From contig CAVWSF010000001.1 in the NCBI GenBank assembly GCA_963757605.1, positions 558,001-622,000 on the forward strand: a DNA stretch of 64,000 nt, read 5' to 3'. Shown here one piece after another: positions 16,308-24,815 of the stretch. How positions within the stretch are numbered: the first letter of the stretch is position 1; each line of letters opens with the position of its first letter. The stretch comes from JAICJC01 sp963757605 (GTDB lineage Bacteria; Actinomycetota; Thermoleophilia; Gaiellales; JAICJC01). The notes under the pieces are model-generated. The model worked only from the letters and a program-made list of their open reading frames with translations, made no database searches and was not told where the DNA came from. Both the position numbers and the translations under genes were made by a program.

Positions 16308-17095
16308 GCCGGCACGCTCCTCGTCGTCCGGGGGACGTACGAGCGCCCGAGGCTGCGGGCGATCGCGTCGCCCATCAGGTTGACCCCGATGGTGAGCAGG
16401 GCGATCATCGCCGCCGGCGCCAGCACCGCCCACACGTTGAGCGCGATGTACTCGCGGTTCTCGCTGATCAGGAGCGCCCAGTCGGAGGCCGGCGGCTGCA
16501 GGCCGAGGCCGAGGTAGTTGACCGAGGCGATGATGAGGATCGAGTAGGTGAAGCGCAGGCCGGCGTCGACCAGGACGGGCGCGAGGATGTTCGGCAGCAC
16601 CTCCCGGACGACGACGGCGGCGGCCCGCTCGCCGCGGGCGACGGCCGCCTCGACGTAGCCGCGCACCGTCACCTCGAGGGTCGCCGTGCGGACGATGCGG
16701 CTGATGCTCGGGGCCTGGATCGCCGCGACCCCGATGACGAGGACGCCGACCCCCGAGCCCGCGCCCGTGATGAGCACGAGCAGGAAGAGGAGCGGCGGGA
16801 AGGCCAGCATCACGTCGACGGTACGCATCAGGATCGGGTCGACCTTGGAGCGGCTGTAGCCGGCGATGAGCCCGATCGCGAGGCCGATCGCGTAGCCCAG
16901 GACGGTCGCGGCCGCGGCCAGCCCGATCACCGACCGGCCGCCGTAGAGGAGCCGGCTCAGGACGTCGCGGCCGAGGAAGTCGGTGCCGAGGTGGGCCGCC
17001 GACGACGGGCCGGAGAGCGGCGTCCCGACCGGCACGTTGGGGTCGTGCGGCGCGACGTAGCGGCCGAAGAGCGCCACCACGACCACGAAGACCAC
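16304..17095 (-). CDS. ABC transporter permease, DppC type
   Basis: A 263-residue inner-membrane permease of the peptide/nickel family, with HLGTDFLGRDVLSRLLYGGR, the hallmark of DppC/OppC N-terminal loops, and the EAAVARGE coupling-helix region for the ATPase. I give GTG at 17095 as the first standard start, but the frame upstream (17140 to 17096) encodes FRFLRIRSGAIGLAV, which matches the normal DppC N-terminus. The real start may be a CTG at 17131, or a GTG at 17153 if one base is wrong. The C-terminus overlaps the ATPase start. Confidence 0.87.
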   Translation of the reverse strand: MVFVVVVALFGRYVAPHDPNVPVGTPLSGPSSAAHLGTDFLGRDVLSRLLYGGRSVIGLAAAATVLGYAIGLAIGLIAGYSRSKVDPILMRTVDVMLAFPPLLFLLVLITGAGSGVGVLVIGVAAIQAPSISRIVRTATLEVTVRGYVEAAVARGERAAAVVVREVLPNILAPVLVDAGLRFTYSILIIASVNYLGLGLQPPASDWALLISENREYIALNVWAVLAPAAMIALLTIGVNLMGDAIARSLGRSYVPRTTRSVPA

Positions 17096-17149
17096 GACGG
17101 CCAGCCCGATCGCGCCCGAGCGGATCCGCAGGAAGCGGAACGCCGCCGC

Positions 17150-18163
17150 TCACGCCGGCTCCCTGAGCTTGGGGACGAGCAGCATCACGATCAGGTCGGC
17201 AAGCAGGTTCAGGAAGACGTAGACGACCGCGATCATCATCGCCACCGACTGGACGAGCGTGAGGTCGCGGTTCCCGACCGCCGTCACGAGCGTCGTCCCG
17301 ATCCCGGGGTAGGCGAAGACGTTCTCGGTGATGATGATGCCGCCGATCAGCCACTGGAGGTTCTGGGCCAGGACCTGCACGCTGGGGGCGAGCGCGTTTC
17401 GCATCGCGTAGCGCCACAGCACCCACCGCTCGGCGAGCCCGTTCAGCCGCGCGGTCTGCACGTACTCGGTCTGGAGCACCTCGACCATGCCGGCCCGCAC
17501 CATCCGGATCCCGGCCGCGAGCGACGCCAGAAGCAGCGTCGCAACCGGAAGAACAAGCTTCTTCGGGTCGCTGAGCGGGTTGTCTCCGGGCGGGATGAGC
17601 GCGACGGGCGGGAGCACGTCGAGCCAGACGAAGAAGACCCCCACCAGGAGCGACCCGATGACGAACTCGGGCAGCGCGATCGCCGCCAGCGACGCGATCG
17701 AGACGGCGTGGTCGATGGCCCGCCCCGCGTAGACGGCCGCGAGGGCGCCCAGGCCGAGCGAGAGCGGGATCATGAAGAGCGCCGTCACGAGCGCCAGGAT
17801 CAGGCTGTTCTTGACCTGGTTCGAGATCAGGTCCCACACGGGGGCGTGCTTCTGCCCCTGCGCGAGCCCGACCGACGAGTCGCCGAGGTCGCCGTGGACG
17901 AAGCCGCCGAGCCAGCTCGTGTACTGCTCGAGGAGCGGGCGGTCGAGGTGCATCCGCTCGTCGAGGGTGTGCACGGCCTGCGGCGTGGCGCCGCGGCCGA
18001 GGACGACGCTCGCCGCGTCGCCGGGCAGCACCGCCGTCCCGACGAAGATCAGCACCGACGCCACGAAGAGCGCGAGCACGGCGCCGATGAGCCGCCGCCC
18101 GAGGAACACGAGCACGGGCGAGGCCTCGCGGGACGCCCGCCGAGGCTCCGCCACCGCTGTCAT
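17150..18163 (-). CDS. ABC transporter permease, DppB type
   Basis: A 337-residue inner-membrane permease. The first helix (LIGAVLALFVASVLIFVG) is followed by LPGDAA, the periplasmic loop with SWLGGFVHGDLGDS, and the cytoplasmic coupling region TEYVQTARLNGLAERWVLWRYAMRNAL, which is typical of DppB/OppB. About six helices are visible. The gene lies 10 bp after the binding-protein gene and directly before DppC. Together with the lipoprotein and the fused ATPase it completes one importer. Confidence 0.92.
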   Translation of the reverse strand: MTAVAEPRRASREASPVLVFLGRRLIGAVLALFVASVLIFVGTAVLPGDAASVVLGRGATPQAVHTLDERMHLDRPLLEQYTSWLGGFVHGDLGDSSVGLAQGQKHAPVWDLISNQVKNSLILALVTALFMIPLSLGLGALAAVYAGRAIDHAVSIASLAAIALPEFVIGSLLVGVFFVWLDVLPPVALIPPGDNPLSDPKKLVLPVATLLLASLAAGIRMVRAGMVEVLQTEYVQTARLNGLAERWVLWRYAMRNALAPSVQVLAQNLQWLIGGIIITENVFAYPGIGTTLVTAVGNRDLTLVQSVAMMIAVVYVFLNLLADLIVMLLVPKLREPA

Positions 18164-18173
18164 CGAGCCCGTC

Positions 18174-19802
18174 TTACGCCGTGAGCCACGCGTTCATGAA
18201 GAGGTAGTTGCCGAGCACTCCGCCGGGGTGCGGCGCGAGCCCCTTCAGCTTGGTCGACACGCCGTCGACCCAGTCCGCGTTCGTCCAGTTCAGGTAGCCG
18301 CCCTGGTCCCACTGGATCTGCTGGACCTGGTTCCAGGTGTCCTGCGCTGCCGTGGGGTCGGTCGTGCCGATCGCCTTGAACAGAAGGTCGTTCCAGCTCT
18401 TGTCCTTCCAGTGCGTCTCGTTGTACGGCGCCTGGGCGGAGAGCGACTGGAGGTAGAAGAACTTGAGCGACGGGATGGGCCACTGCGTCTCGGCGAACGC
18501 CATCTTCAGGTAGAGCAGCGACGGGTTGTAGTACGAGTTGGGCGGCACCTGCTTGAGCTGGATCGTGACGCCCGCCGCCTTGGCCTGCTGCGCGAGCAGC
18601 GTAGCCGCCTCGACGAAGCCGGGGAAGATCGGCGACGTGCGCAGGAGCACCGTCAGGTTCTCCTGGCCGGCCTTCTTCAGGAGGCTCTTGGCCTGGTCGA
18701 TGTCCTGCTCGCGCTGCGGCAGGCCGGTGTTGTAGAACGGCAGGCCCTTGCCGAAGATGTCGTTGCCGACCGTTCCGAACCCGTTGATCGCGCTGTCGAC
18801 GAGCGCCTTGCGGTCGGCGATGAGCCGGATCGCCTGGCGCACGTTCACGTCGGTGAACGGCGCCTGCGTGGTGTCCATGTAGAACATCATGGCCTGGGGC
18901 GAGGGCGCGATCAGCACCGTGATGTCGCCGGTCGTCTGGTGGGCCTTGGCCTGGGCGGTCGGGAGCTGCGCCATCGCGTCGATGTCGCCGTTCAGGAGCG
19001 CGTTCAGGCGGGCGGTGTTGTCGTCGATCGACTGGATCGTGAGCGCGTCGACGTACGGCTTGCCGGTGATCCAGTAGTTGGGGTTCTTCTTGAACGAGCT
19101 CTGCTCGCCGGGCTTGAACGAGTCGAACATGAAGGGGCCGGTACCGACCGGCTTCGTGAAGTCGGTCTCGCCGTCCTGGACGATCCACGTGTTCCAGTAG
19201 ACGAAGTTGGCGCCCAGGTCGGCATCCGGGAACTTGAGCGGGATGCGGACCGTGGTCGGGCTCAGGGCCTTCAGCCCGTTCAGGTCGATGCCGGCCACGA
19301 ACGGCACCGACGCGAAGTTGGCGGGCTTGGACATGAGCCGGATCGAGTAGATGAGGTCCTCGGCGCCGAAGGTCTTGCCGTTGTGGAACTCGACTCCCGG
19401 CCGCAACTTGACCTCGTACTCGGTCGCGTCGGCGTTGGCGTTCATCTCGAGCGCGAGGCCGGGGCTCGTGGTCAGGTCGGGGTTCTGCACGAAGAGCGGA
19501 TCGAAGAGGTTCTGCACCCGCGACTCGTCGATCGGGGTCACGCCGGCGTACGGGTTCAGCGTCTCGGCCGTGCCGCCGCCGACGAACCCGGCGCGGATCG
19601 TGCCGCCCCGGACGGGCTTGCCGCCGCCGGTCGAGGCGGCGCCGCCGGAGCCGCCTCCGCCGCTCCCGCCGCATGCGGCGGCCAGGAGCGGGGACATCCC
19701 GACCATCGCGCCGGCCGCTCCACGCAGGAGCGTCCCGCGCGAGAGGCGGAAGCCTTCAGTCTCGGTGCCCGAGGGCGCGTGTGGGTGGTTCGGGTCGGTC
19801 AC
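18174..19802 (-). CDS. ABC transporter substrate-binding lipoprotein (family 5)
   Basis: A 542-residue extracellular binding protein of the peptide/opine/nickel family (SBP_bac_5). A hydrophobic leader ends in a lipobox-like SPLLAAAC with C44 as the lipid-modified cysteine, followed by a Gly/Ser-rich linker. GGTIRAGF, LNPYAGVTPIDESRV, PGVEFHNGKTFGAEDLIYS and PVGTGPFMFDSFKPGE are family landmarks. GTG at 19802 is preceded by a good Shine-Dalgarno (GGAGGAGA). It is the first gene of the importer-hydantoinase operon, so the ligand is probably a ureide, cyclic dipeptide or modified amino acid rather than a plain peptide (inference). Confidence 0.92.
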   Translation of the reverse strand: MTDPNHPHAPSGTETEGFRLSRGTLLRGAAGAMVGMSPLLAAACGGSGGGGSGGAASTGGGKPVRGGTIRAGFVGGGTAETLNPYAGVTPIDESRVQNLFDPLFVQNPDLTTSPGLALEMNANADATEYEVKLRPGVEFHNGKTFGAEDLIYSIRLMSKPANFASVPFVAGIDLNGLKALSPTTVRIPLKFPDADLGANFVYWNTWIVQDGETDFTKPVGTGPFMFDSFKPGEQSSFKKNPNYWITGKPYVDALTIQSIDDNTARLNALLNGDIDAMAQLPTAQAKAHQTTGDITVLIAPSPQAMMFYMDTTQAPFTDVNVRQAIRLIADRKALVDSAINGFGTVGNDIFGKGLPFYNTGLPQREQDIDQAKSLLKKAGQENLTVLLRTSPIFPGFVEAATLLAQQAKAAGVTIQLKQVPPNSYYNPSLLYLKMAFAETQWPIPSLKFFYLQSLSAQAPYNETHWKDKSWNDLLFKAIGTTDPTAAQDTWNQVQQIQWDQGGYLNWTNADWVDGVSTKLKGLAPHPGGVLGNYLFMNAWLTA

Positions 19803-20014
19803 CGTCTCCTCCAGATCGGGGCTCCAGGCGGGTCGCAGCGCTCACTCTCGCATACGCGGACGACGAGGTGAAGTGGCGCAGGCGACACATGGTCGCGCGC
19901 TCGAATGGCCGTCTCTGCGACGCGAATTGGCTACAGATGCGGGAGTGCCGCTCGGCCAAGGGGGCGGTATGCTATCAGACCAATCTGACGCCGACAGAGA
20001 AGGGACAGGTCACC
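19803..20014. promoter_or_regulatory. divergent promoter region, importer operon / SMP-30 gene
   Basis: These 212 bp separate the binding-protein gene from the SMP-30 gene and hold no convincing ORF. On the plus strand a -10-like TATGCT (19968-19973) is followed by an inverted repeat TCAGA-N4-TCTGA (19975-19988) in the expected operator position, then AGAAGGGA as ribosome binding site before GTG 20015. The repeat may bind a regulator of either operon. Confidence 0.4.
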
Positions 20015-20884
20015 GTGGAAGGAACGCTGCTCGCCTCGAAGCTCGGGTTTCCCGAAGGCCCCGTCGTCATGCCGGACGGCTCGATCGTCATCTGCGACGG
20101 GAACACCGGCGAACTGCTGCGCTGGGACGGCTCGTCGATGTCGACGTTCTCGGACATGGGCGGCTCGCCCTGGGGCGCGGTGCTCGGGTCGGACGGGGCC
20201 GTCTACGTCACCCAGGGCGGGAACGTCCCCGGGAGCCCCGACCAGAGCGCGGTGGCGGGCATCCAGCGCGTGACCGCCGACGGGTCCGTGGAGACGCTCT
20301 CGACGGAGATCGGAGGGCACGCGCTCGCGGGCCCCAACGACCTCGCGTTCGGCCCGGACGGCCGGCTGTGGTTCACGGACTCCGGCACCGAGCAGGACGA
20401 CCGCTTCGCCGCCGAGGACCGCGCGCCCGGCCGGCTCTTCGTGCTCGGCTCCGGCGGCGCCGGGGAGCTCCTGATGGAGCGTCCGGACGTCTACCCGAAC
20501 GGGATCGCGTTCGACGCCCAGGGCCGGCTCTACTGGACGGAGTCGGCCGCGCACCGCGTCTGCCGGCTCGACGACGGCGAGGCGACGACGTTCTGCCAGC
20601 TCTCCGACGGCCACGTCCCCGACGGCATGGCGTTCGCCGCCGACGGCCGTGCGTTCGTGTGCACCACCATCTCGGGCGGCGTCACGGTGCTGTCCGCCGA
20701 GGGCGGGGTGCTCGAGGAGATCTCGCTCGGCGAGCACGCGACCAACTGCATCTTCGACGGCCCGACGCTCTACGTCACCGCAACGAAGGTGGCCGAGATC
20801 CACGCCGACCAGCGCACCGGCACGTTCTGGAGCGTCGCGACCGACGCGACCGGGCCGCTGCCGCTCCTGCCCGGCAGGCTGTAG
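20015..20884 (+). CDS. SMP-30/gluconolactonase family protein
   Basis: A 289-residue six-bladed beta-propeller. FPEGPVVMPDGSIVICD opens the fold (the metal-ligand glutamate is in FPEGP), GPNDLAFGPDGRLWFTD carries the conserved asparagine, and PNGIAFDAQGRLYWTES and DGHVPDGMAFAADGRAFV the others. Family members hydrolyse lactones or related cyclic esters with a divalent metal. GTG at 20015 sits behind AGAAGGGA. It is transcribed divergently from the importer and is a plausible late step of the same catabolic route. The substrate is unknown. Confidence 0.87.
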   Translation: MEGTLLASKLGFPEGPVVMPDGSIVICDGNTGELLRWDGSSMSTFSDMGGSPWGAVLGSDGAVYVTQGGNVPGSPDQSAVAGIQRVTADGSVETLSTEIGGHALAGPNDLAFGPDGRLWFTDSGTEQDDRFAAEDRAPGRLFVLGSGGAGELLMERPDVYPNGIAFDAQGRLYWTESAAHRVCRLDDGEATTFCQLSDGHVPDGMAFAADGRAFVCTTISGGVTVLSAEGGVLEEISLGEHATNCIFDGPTLYVTATKVAEIHADQRTGTFWSVATDATGPLPLLPGRL

Positions 20885-20901
20885 AGCGACCCCGAAACCC
20901 C

Positions 20902-20914
20902 GGGGTCTGACCCC
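20902..20914. repeat. palindrome GGGGTCTGACCCC (copy 1)
   Basis: A 13-bp perfect palindrome around a central T, located 18 bp after the SMP-30 stop and just before the convergent Gfo/Idh stop. Identical copies occur at 32937 and 56644. It could form a short terminator-like stem between the two convergent genes. Confidence 0.7.
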
Positions 20915-20916
20915 GC

Positions 20917-21912
20917 CTACCCGCCGGCGACGGCGATGCGCTCGCCGGTCGCGACCGAGCGCTCGGCGGCGAGCGCGACGCGAAGGGTGCCGAGCGCGTC
21001 CTGCGGCGAGCAGGCGACGGCAGACTGACCGCCGCCCGAGACGGCCGCCAGGAAGCGGGCGATCGACGCGCGGCGCGGTTCGGCGGCGCCGGCGACCTCG
21101 AGGTCCGCCCCGCGCGAGCGGCCGTGGATCGATCCCGCGCCGGCGAGGTCGAGCCGCAGCGCGACGTCCGCCGCCATCACGTCGAGCGAGTACACGGGCG
21201 GATCCTGCGCGTCCGTCCAGCCGAGCGCCACGATGCCGATCCCGCCGCCCGCGAAGCGCATGACGACTGCGACCGTGTCATCCAGGTCGGGCGCACCAGC
21301 GGCCGCCGTCGCGAGAAGGCCGCCGGCCGCCGACGCCTGCACCTCGACGACCGAGCCGGCGACGGCCCGCTGGAGGTCGACGTCGTGGCTTGCGAGCTCG
21401 AAGAGGACGCCGCCGCTCGCGCGCGCATCCTCGAACCAGCTGCTCGTCCGGCCGCGCTGCGCCGGCCCGATCCCGCGGCTCACGACGAGGCCCGGCGGAT
21501 CGCCGCCCAGCTCTGCCCGGACGCGCTCGAGCACGTCGAGGCTCCTCCACTGGTAGCCGACCGCGCACACGACACCGCTCTCCCGCCACGCGTCGACGAT
21601 CGCTTCGCCGTCGGCCGCCGTCCTCGCGAGCGGCTTCTCGAGGTAGACCGGGAGGCCGCGGTCGAACACCGGTTTCGCCGCCGCCAGGTGCGTGCCGGGC
21701 GGCGTGCACACGAAGACCGCGTCGAGCTCCTCGGATGCGAGCATCGCGCCCGGATCGCCGTACGCCGTCGCGCCGCCTGCGGCGGCCGCCGTCTCCTCGG
21801 CGACGGCGCGGCTCAGGTCGCAGACGGCGGCCACGCTCACGTCGGGGAGATCCGCCAGGATGCCCAGGTGGCTGCGCGCGATGGCGCCGGCGCCGACGAA
21901 GCCGATCCTCAT
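20917..21912 (-). CDS. Gfo/Idh/MocA family oxidoreductase
   Basis: A 331-residue NAD(P)-dependent oxidoreductase. The N-terminal Rossmann fold has GFVGAGAIARSHLGIL; the EKPLART segment, with the conserved EKP and its catalytic lysine, is present, and the C-terminal domain has the mixed-sheet pattern of the family. Members oxidise or reduce sugars, inositols or related hydroxy compounds. The ATG overlaps the VOC stop (ATGA). It is the last gene of a six-gene coupled operon that starts at 25246. The substrate is not identifiable. Confidence 0.88.
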   Translation of the reverse strand: MRIGFVGAGAIARSHLGILADLPDVSVAAVCDLSRAVAEETAAAAGGATAYGDPGAMLASEELDAVFVCTPPGTHLAAAKPVFDRGLPVYLEKPLARTAADGEAIVDAWRESGVVCAVGYQWRSLDVLERVRAELGGDPPGLVVSRGIGPAQRGRTSSWFEDARASGGVLFELASHDVDLQRAVAGSVVEVQASAAGGLLATAAAGAPDLDDTVAVVMRFAGGGIGIVALGWTDAQDPPVYSLDVMAADVALRLDLAGAGSIHGRSRGADLEVAGAAEPRRASIARFLAAVSGGGQSAVACSPQDALGTLRVALAAERSVATGERIAVAGG

Positions 21913-22310
21913 CCCCCGCCCTCCGTCCGGACGAGGAACTGGTACTGCACCCCGCCGCTGGTCTCGCCGTCGGTCCAGATCATCCGCGCCGTCCCCGACG
22001 GGAAGGGCGGCCAGGAGACGGCGACGCCGCGGGCCTCGAGCAGCTCGCGCACCTCGTTCAGGTCGTCGACCTCGAACGCGATGTGCTCGATGCGCGCCTG
22101 CTCACCCTCCGGCAGCCGGCGCGCGCGGGCATCGGCGTCGCGCACCTCGATCAGCTCGACGCTCGCATCCCCGCACGGGTAGTAGCGGGCGAAGCTCTCG
22201 TCGTTCTCGTTGGTGCGCCCCAGCGAGAGGCCGAGCACCTCGAGCTGGTCGACGTGAGCGGCCAGATCGGCCACGACCACGCCCACGTGGTCGATCCGGC
22301 GGAGCCTCAC
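21909..22310 (-). CDS. VOC family protein (methylmalonyl-CoA epimerase / glyoxalase-like)
   Basis: A 133-residue vicinal-oxygen-chelate protein with two beta-alpha-beta-beta-beta modules. IDHVGVVVADL opens module 1, with a metal-ligand histidine. VELIEV and IEHIAFEVDDL in the middle carry further ligand residues (E, H), as in methylmalonyl-CoA epimerase-like proteins. The last ligand position is less clear, the end reading GGVQYQFLVRTE. GTG at 22310 overlaps the stop of the oxidoreductase gene upstream (GTGA). Confidence 0.82.
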   Translation of the reverse strand: MRLRRIDHVGVVVADLAAHVDQLEVLGLSLGRTNENDESFARYYPCGDASVELIEVRDADARARRLPEGEQARIEHIAFEVDDLNEVRELLEARGVAVSWPPFPSGTARMIWTDGETSGGVQYQFLVRTEGGG

Positions 22311-23272
22311 GCCGGCATCTCGAGCAGCACCTTGCCGAGCTTGCCCGGCGCGCGGACGTGGTCGAGCGCGTCGGCGGCCTCGTCGAGCGGGAACACGCGG
22401 TCGACGAGCGCCGTGGCCCGCCCCGATGCGAGCAGCGGCACCACCCGGCGCCCGAACTCCTGCACGAGCGCGGCCTTCTCGTCCGGCGGGCGCGACCGCA
22501 GCGTCGTCCCGAGGATCCGGGCCCGGCGGCTCATCAGGTCGCGCAGGACGAGGGTGGCTTCGTCGCCCGGCTTCCCGGCCACCACCACGAGCCGGCCGCC
22601 GCGGGCCAGCGACTCGATGTTGCCCGCCATGTGCACCGCTCCGACGAGCTCGAGGATGACGTCGGCGCCGCCCAGCTCGCGGACGCGGGCGAACGCCTCG
22701 TCGGCCGCCGTCACCTCCGCTCCCAGCTCGGCCACGCGCGGGCGCAGCTCCTCCGAGCGGACGCTCGCCACGACCCGCGCTCCCATCGCTGCGCCGATCT
22801 GCACGGCCGCCGTCCCCACCCCGCCGTTGCCGCCGTTCACGAGCAGCACGTCGCCCCCTGCCAGGCCGGCCTGCTCGATCGCGTCGAAGGCCGTCAGGAA
22901 CGCCTGGGGAGCCGCGGCCGCCGCGCGCGCGTCGAGCGCATCAGGCACCTTCACGAGCTCGCGCTCGGAGGCCAGCACCCGCTCGGCCATCCCGCCGCCG
23001 CCGACGAGCCCGAACACGCGGTCGCCCACGGCGAGCGAGGTGACGCCGACGCCGACGCCCACGACCGGCCCGGCCACCTCGAGGCCGGGAACGTCGGCCG
23101 GCCACCCGGGTGGAGGTGGATGCTTGCCCTCGCGCTGGAGCACGTCGGCCGGGTTCACGCCGGCGAACGCCGGCGCGATCACGACCTCGAACCGGCCCGC
23201 CTCCGGCTCCGAGCGCTCGTCGATCGCCACCATCTCGCGGCCGCCGACGCCGCGGTAGACGACGCACCTCAT
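22307..23272 (-). CDS. quinone oxidoreductase, zinc-independent MDR
   Basis: A 321-residue medium-chain reductase with AGVNPADVLQREG, VPGLEVAGPVVGVG and the NADP-binding VNGGNGGVGTAAVQIGAAMGA. It has no structural-zinc cysteines and belongs to the Qor/PIG3-like branch; the motif after the nucleotide fold (ILELVGAVHMAGN) is typical. The ATG overlaps the stop of the PuuE-like gene (ATGA). It is part of the six-gene coupled operon with GST and OsmC, which hints at electrophile or redox handling. Confidence 0.87.
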   Translation of the reverse strand: MRCVVYRGVGGREMVAIDERSEPEAGRFEVVIAPAFAGVNPADVLQREGKHPPPPGWPADVPGLEVAGPVVGVGVGVTSLAVGDRVFGLVGGGGMAERVLASERELVKVPDALDARAAAAAPQAFLTAFDAIEQAGLAGGDVLLVNGGNGGVGTAAVQIGAAMGARVVASVRSEELRPRVAELGAEVTAADEAFARVRELGGADVILELVGAVHMAGNIESLARGGRLVVVAGKPGDEATLVLRDLMSRRARILGTTLRSRPPDEKAALVQEFGRRVVPLLASGRATALVDRVFPLDEAADALDHVRAPGKLGKVLLEMPA

Positions 23273-24186
23273 GCCGGCGGGTAGGTGTCGAGCCACCAGC
23301 GGGCGATGTCCCGCCGCCGCATGAACTTGACGCCCGGCTGGGCCGTCGCGTGCTCGAGGAACATCCTGAGCGCCGCCGCCCGGGCGGCCTGGCCGCTCCA
23401 GCGGGCGTGCATGGCCACCGTCATCATCGTGCGGCGCTCCTCGCCCTCGCGCAGCAGCTCGTCGAGGCCCATCACGCACGTGTCGAGGAAGTCGCGCGGG
23501 CTCGCGAACCCCGGGTTCATGAGGAAGCGCGAGTCGTTGTACGTCTTCGAGTACGGGATGACCAGCATCGGCTCGGACTCGACCACCTCGTAGTAGGGCA
23601 CGTCGTCGGCCGAGCCCTCGGAGTGGTAGAGGAAGCCGCCGATCTCGCGCAGGAGGCCGCGGGTGTTCTCGCTGGGCCAGCCGCGCGAGTTCCAGCCCTC
23701 GGGGCGCGCGCCCAGCACGCGCTCGTAGGTGTTGATCGCGCGCCGGATCGACGCGCCCTCCTCCTCGCGGCTGAACGTCCACGCCTCGGTCCAGCGCCAG
23801 CCGTGCCCGAGCAGGTCGTGGTCGTGCTCGCGCATCCAGTCCGCGACGGCGGGGTTCAGCTCCAGCGCCACCGCGGCCGCCGACACCGTCACCGGCACGG
23901 CGAAGGAGTCGAAGATGCGCGCCAGCCGCCAGACGCCCGCCCGGCTCCCGTACTCGTAGTGCGACTCGGTTCCGGGGTCGCGCTGCGGCGGCTGGACGCC
24001 CGGGTCGGCGTACTCGCCCCAGCCGTCGTTTCGGTCGTCGCCCCACATGACCGAGTACTCCGAGCCCTCCTCGTAGACGAGGACGAGGTTCACGACGACC
24101 CGGGCGCCGTCGGGCCACTCCCAGGCCGGCGGCGTCCGCCCGTACCCGACGAGGTCGCGGGCCCTGACCGCGTCGGGGATCGTCAT
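23269..24186 (-). CDS. polysaccharide deacetylase family protein, PuuE-like allantoinase
   Basis: A 305-residue NodB-fold protein. The landmarks ARDLVGYGRTPPAWEWPDGARV, YEEGSEYSVMWGD, HYEYGSRAGVWRLARIF, LLGHGWRW and NSRGWPSENTRGLLREIGGFLYHS match the PuuE/urate-catabolism branch, whose characterised members are allantoinases unrelated to the amidohydrolase type. This fits the ureide theme of the region, but other cyclic amides are possible. The ATG at 24186 overlaps the GST stop (ATGA); earlier in-frame methionines give only shadow sequence. Confidence 0.82.
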   Translation of the reverse strand: MTIPDAVRARDLVGYGRTPPAWEWPDGARVVVNLVLVYEEGSEYSVMWGDDRNDGWGEYADPGVQPPQRDPGTESHYEYGSRAGVWRLARIFDSFAVPVTVSAAAVALELNPAVADWMREHDHDLLGHGWRWTEAWTFSREEEGASIRRAINTYERVLGARPEGWNSRGWPSENTRGLLREIGGFLYHSEGSADDVPYYEVVESEPMLVIPYSKTYNDSRFLMNPGFASPRDFLDTCVMGLDELLREGEERRTMMTVAMHARWSGQAARAAALRMFLEHATAQPGVKFMRRRDIARWWLDTYPPA

Positions 24187-24815
24187 GCCAGCGGCTCCAT
24201 CGCCGCGAACGCGGGCCGGGCGGTGACCGTGTCGCGCAGGAGCGCCACCTTCGGCCACGGGTCGAACGGGAGCGGCATCCTGTACCAGCGCCACAGGACG
24301 GGCGCGAAGGCGCAGTCCGCGATCGTGAACGTCCCGAGCACGGTGCCGTTGTCGGCCACAAAGCGCTCCATCAGGTCGAGCTTCGGCCTCACGGCGTCGA
24401 TCGCCGCGGACAGCGCGGGCCGGTCGGCGTCCTCGGCCCGGCTTCCACCCTCGTCGATCGGCGTCTGCATGAGCGCGAGCAGTTCGGCGGGGAAGAACGT
24501 GCCTCGGAACTGGGTGCTCCAGGCGTCGAGCGCCCAGTCGACCCGCGCCCGCTCGCGCGGGTCCCGCGGATAGAGGTCGGCCCGTCCCTCACGGTCGGCC
24601 AGATAGCGCAGCATCGCGTTGGACTCGCCGAGCTCGAAGTCGCCGTCGCGCAGGAACGGGATCGTCCCGAACGGGTAGATCTCGACGTACCAGTCCGGCC
24701 GCGGCCGCGCGAGCGGCACGTGCTCTCGCTCGTAGTCGAGGCCCAGCTCGGCGAGCAGGAACCGCACCTTCATCGCGTTGCTCGAGGCGGGGTTCGAGTA
24801 GAGGACGAGGCTCAT
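24183..24815 (-). CDS. glutathione S-transferase family protein
   Basis: A 210-residue GST-fold protein with a thioredoxin-like N-terminal domain (LVLYSNPASSNAMKVRFLLAE, PFGTIPFLRDGDFELGESNAMLRYLAD with the ES thiol-ligand site) and an all-helical C-terminal domain with TIADCAFAPVL (N-capping box). Actinobacteria usually lack glutathione, so the thiol may be another one, or the protein may act as an isomerase or hydrolase. It is coupled to the OsmC gene upstream and the PuuE-like gene downstream by 4-bp overlaps. Confidence 0.87.
   Translation of the reverse strand: MSLVLYSNPASSNAMKVRFLLAELGLDYEREHVPLARPRPDWYVEIYPFGTIPFLRDGDFELGESNAMLRYLADREGRADLYPRDPRERARVDWALDAWSTQFRGTFFPAELLALMQTPIDEGGSRAEDADRPALSAAIDAVRPKLDLMERFVADNGTVLGTFTIADCAFAPVLWRWYRMPLPFDPWPKVALLRDTVTARPAFAAMEPLA

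Noticed and set aside
16991..18184. Plus-strand frame rich in Arg, Asp and His opposite the permease genes
   Set aside because: Antisense shadow; the minus-strand permeases have proper transmembrane helices and family motifs.
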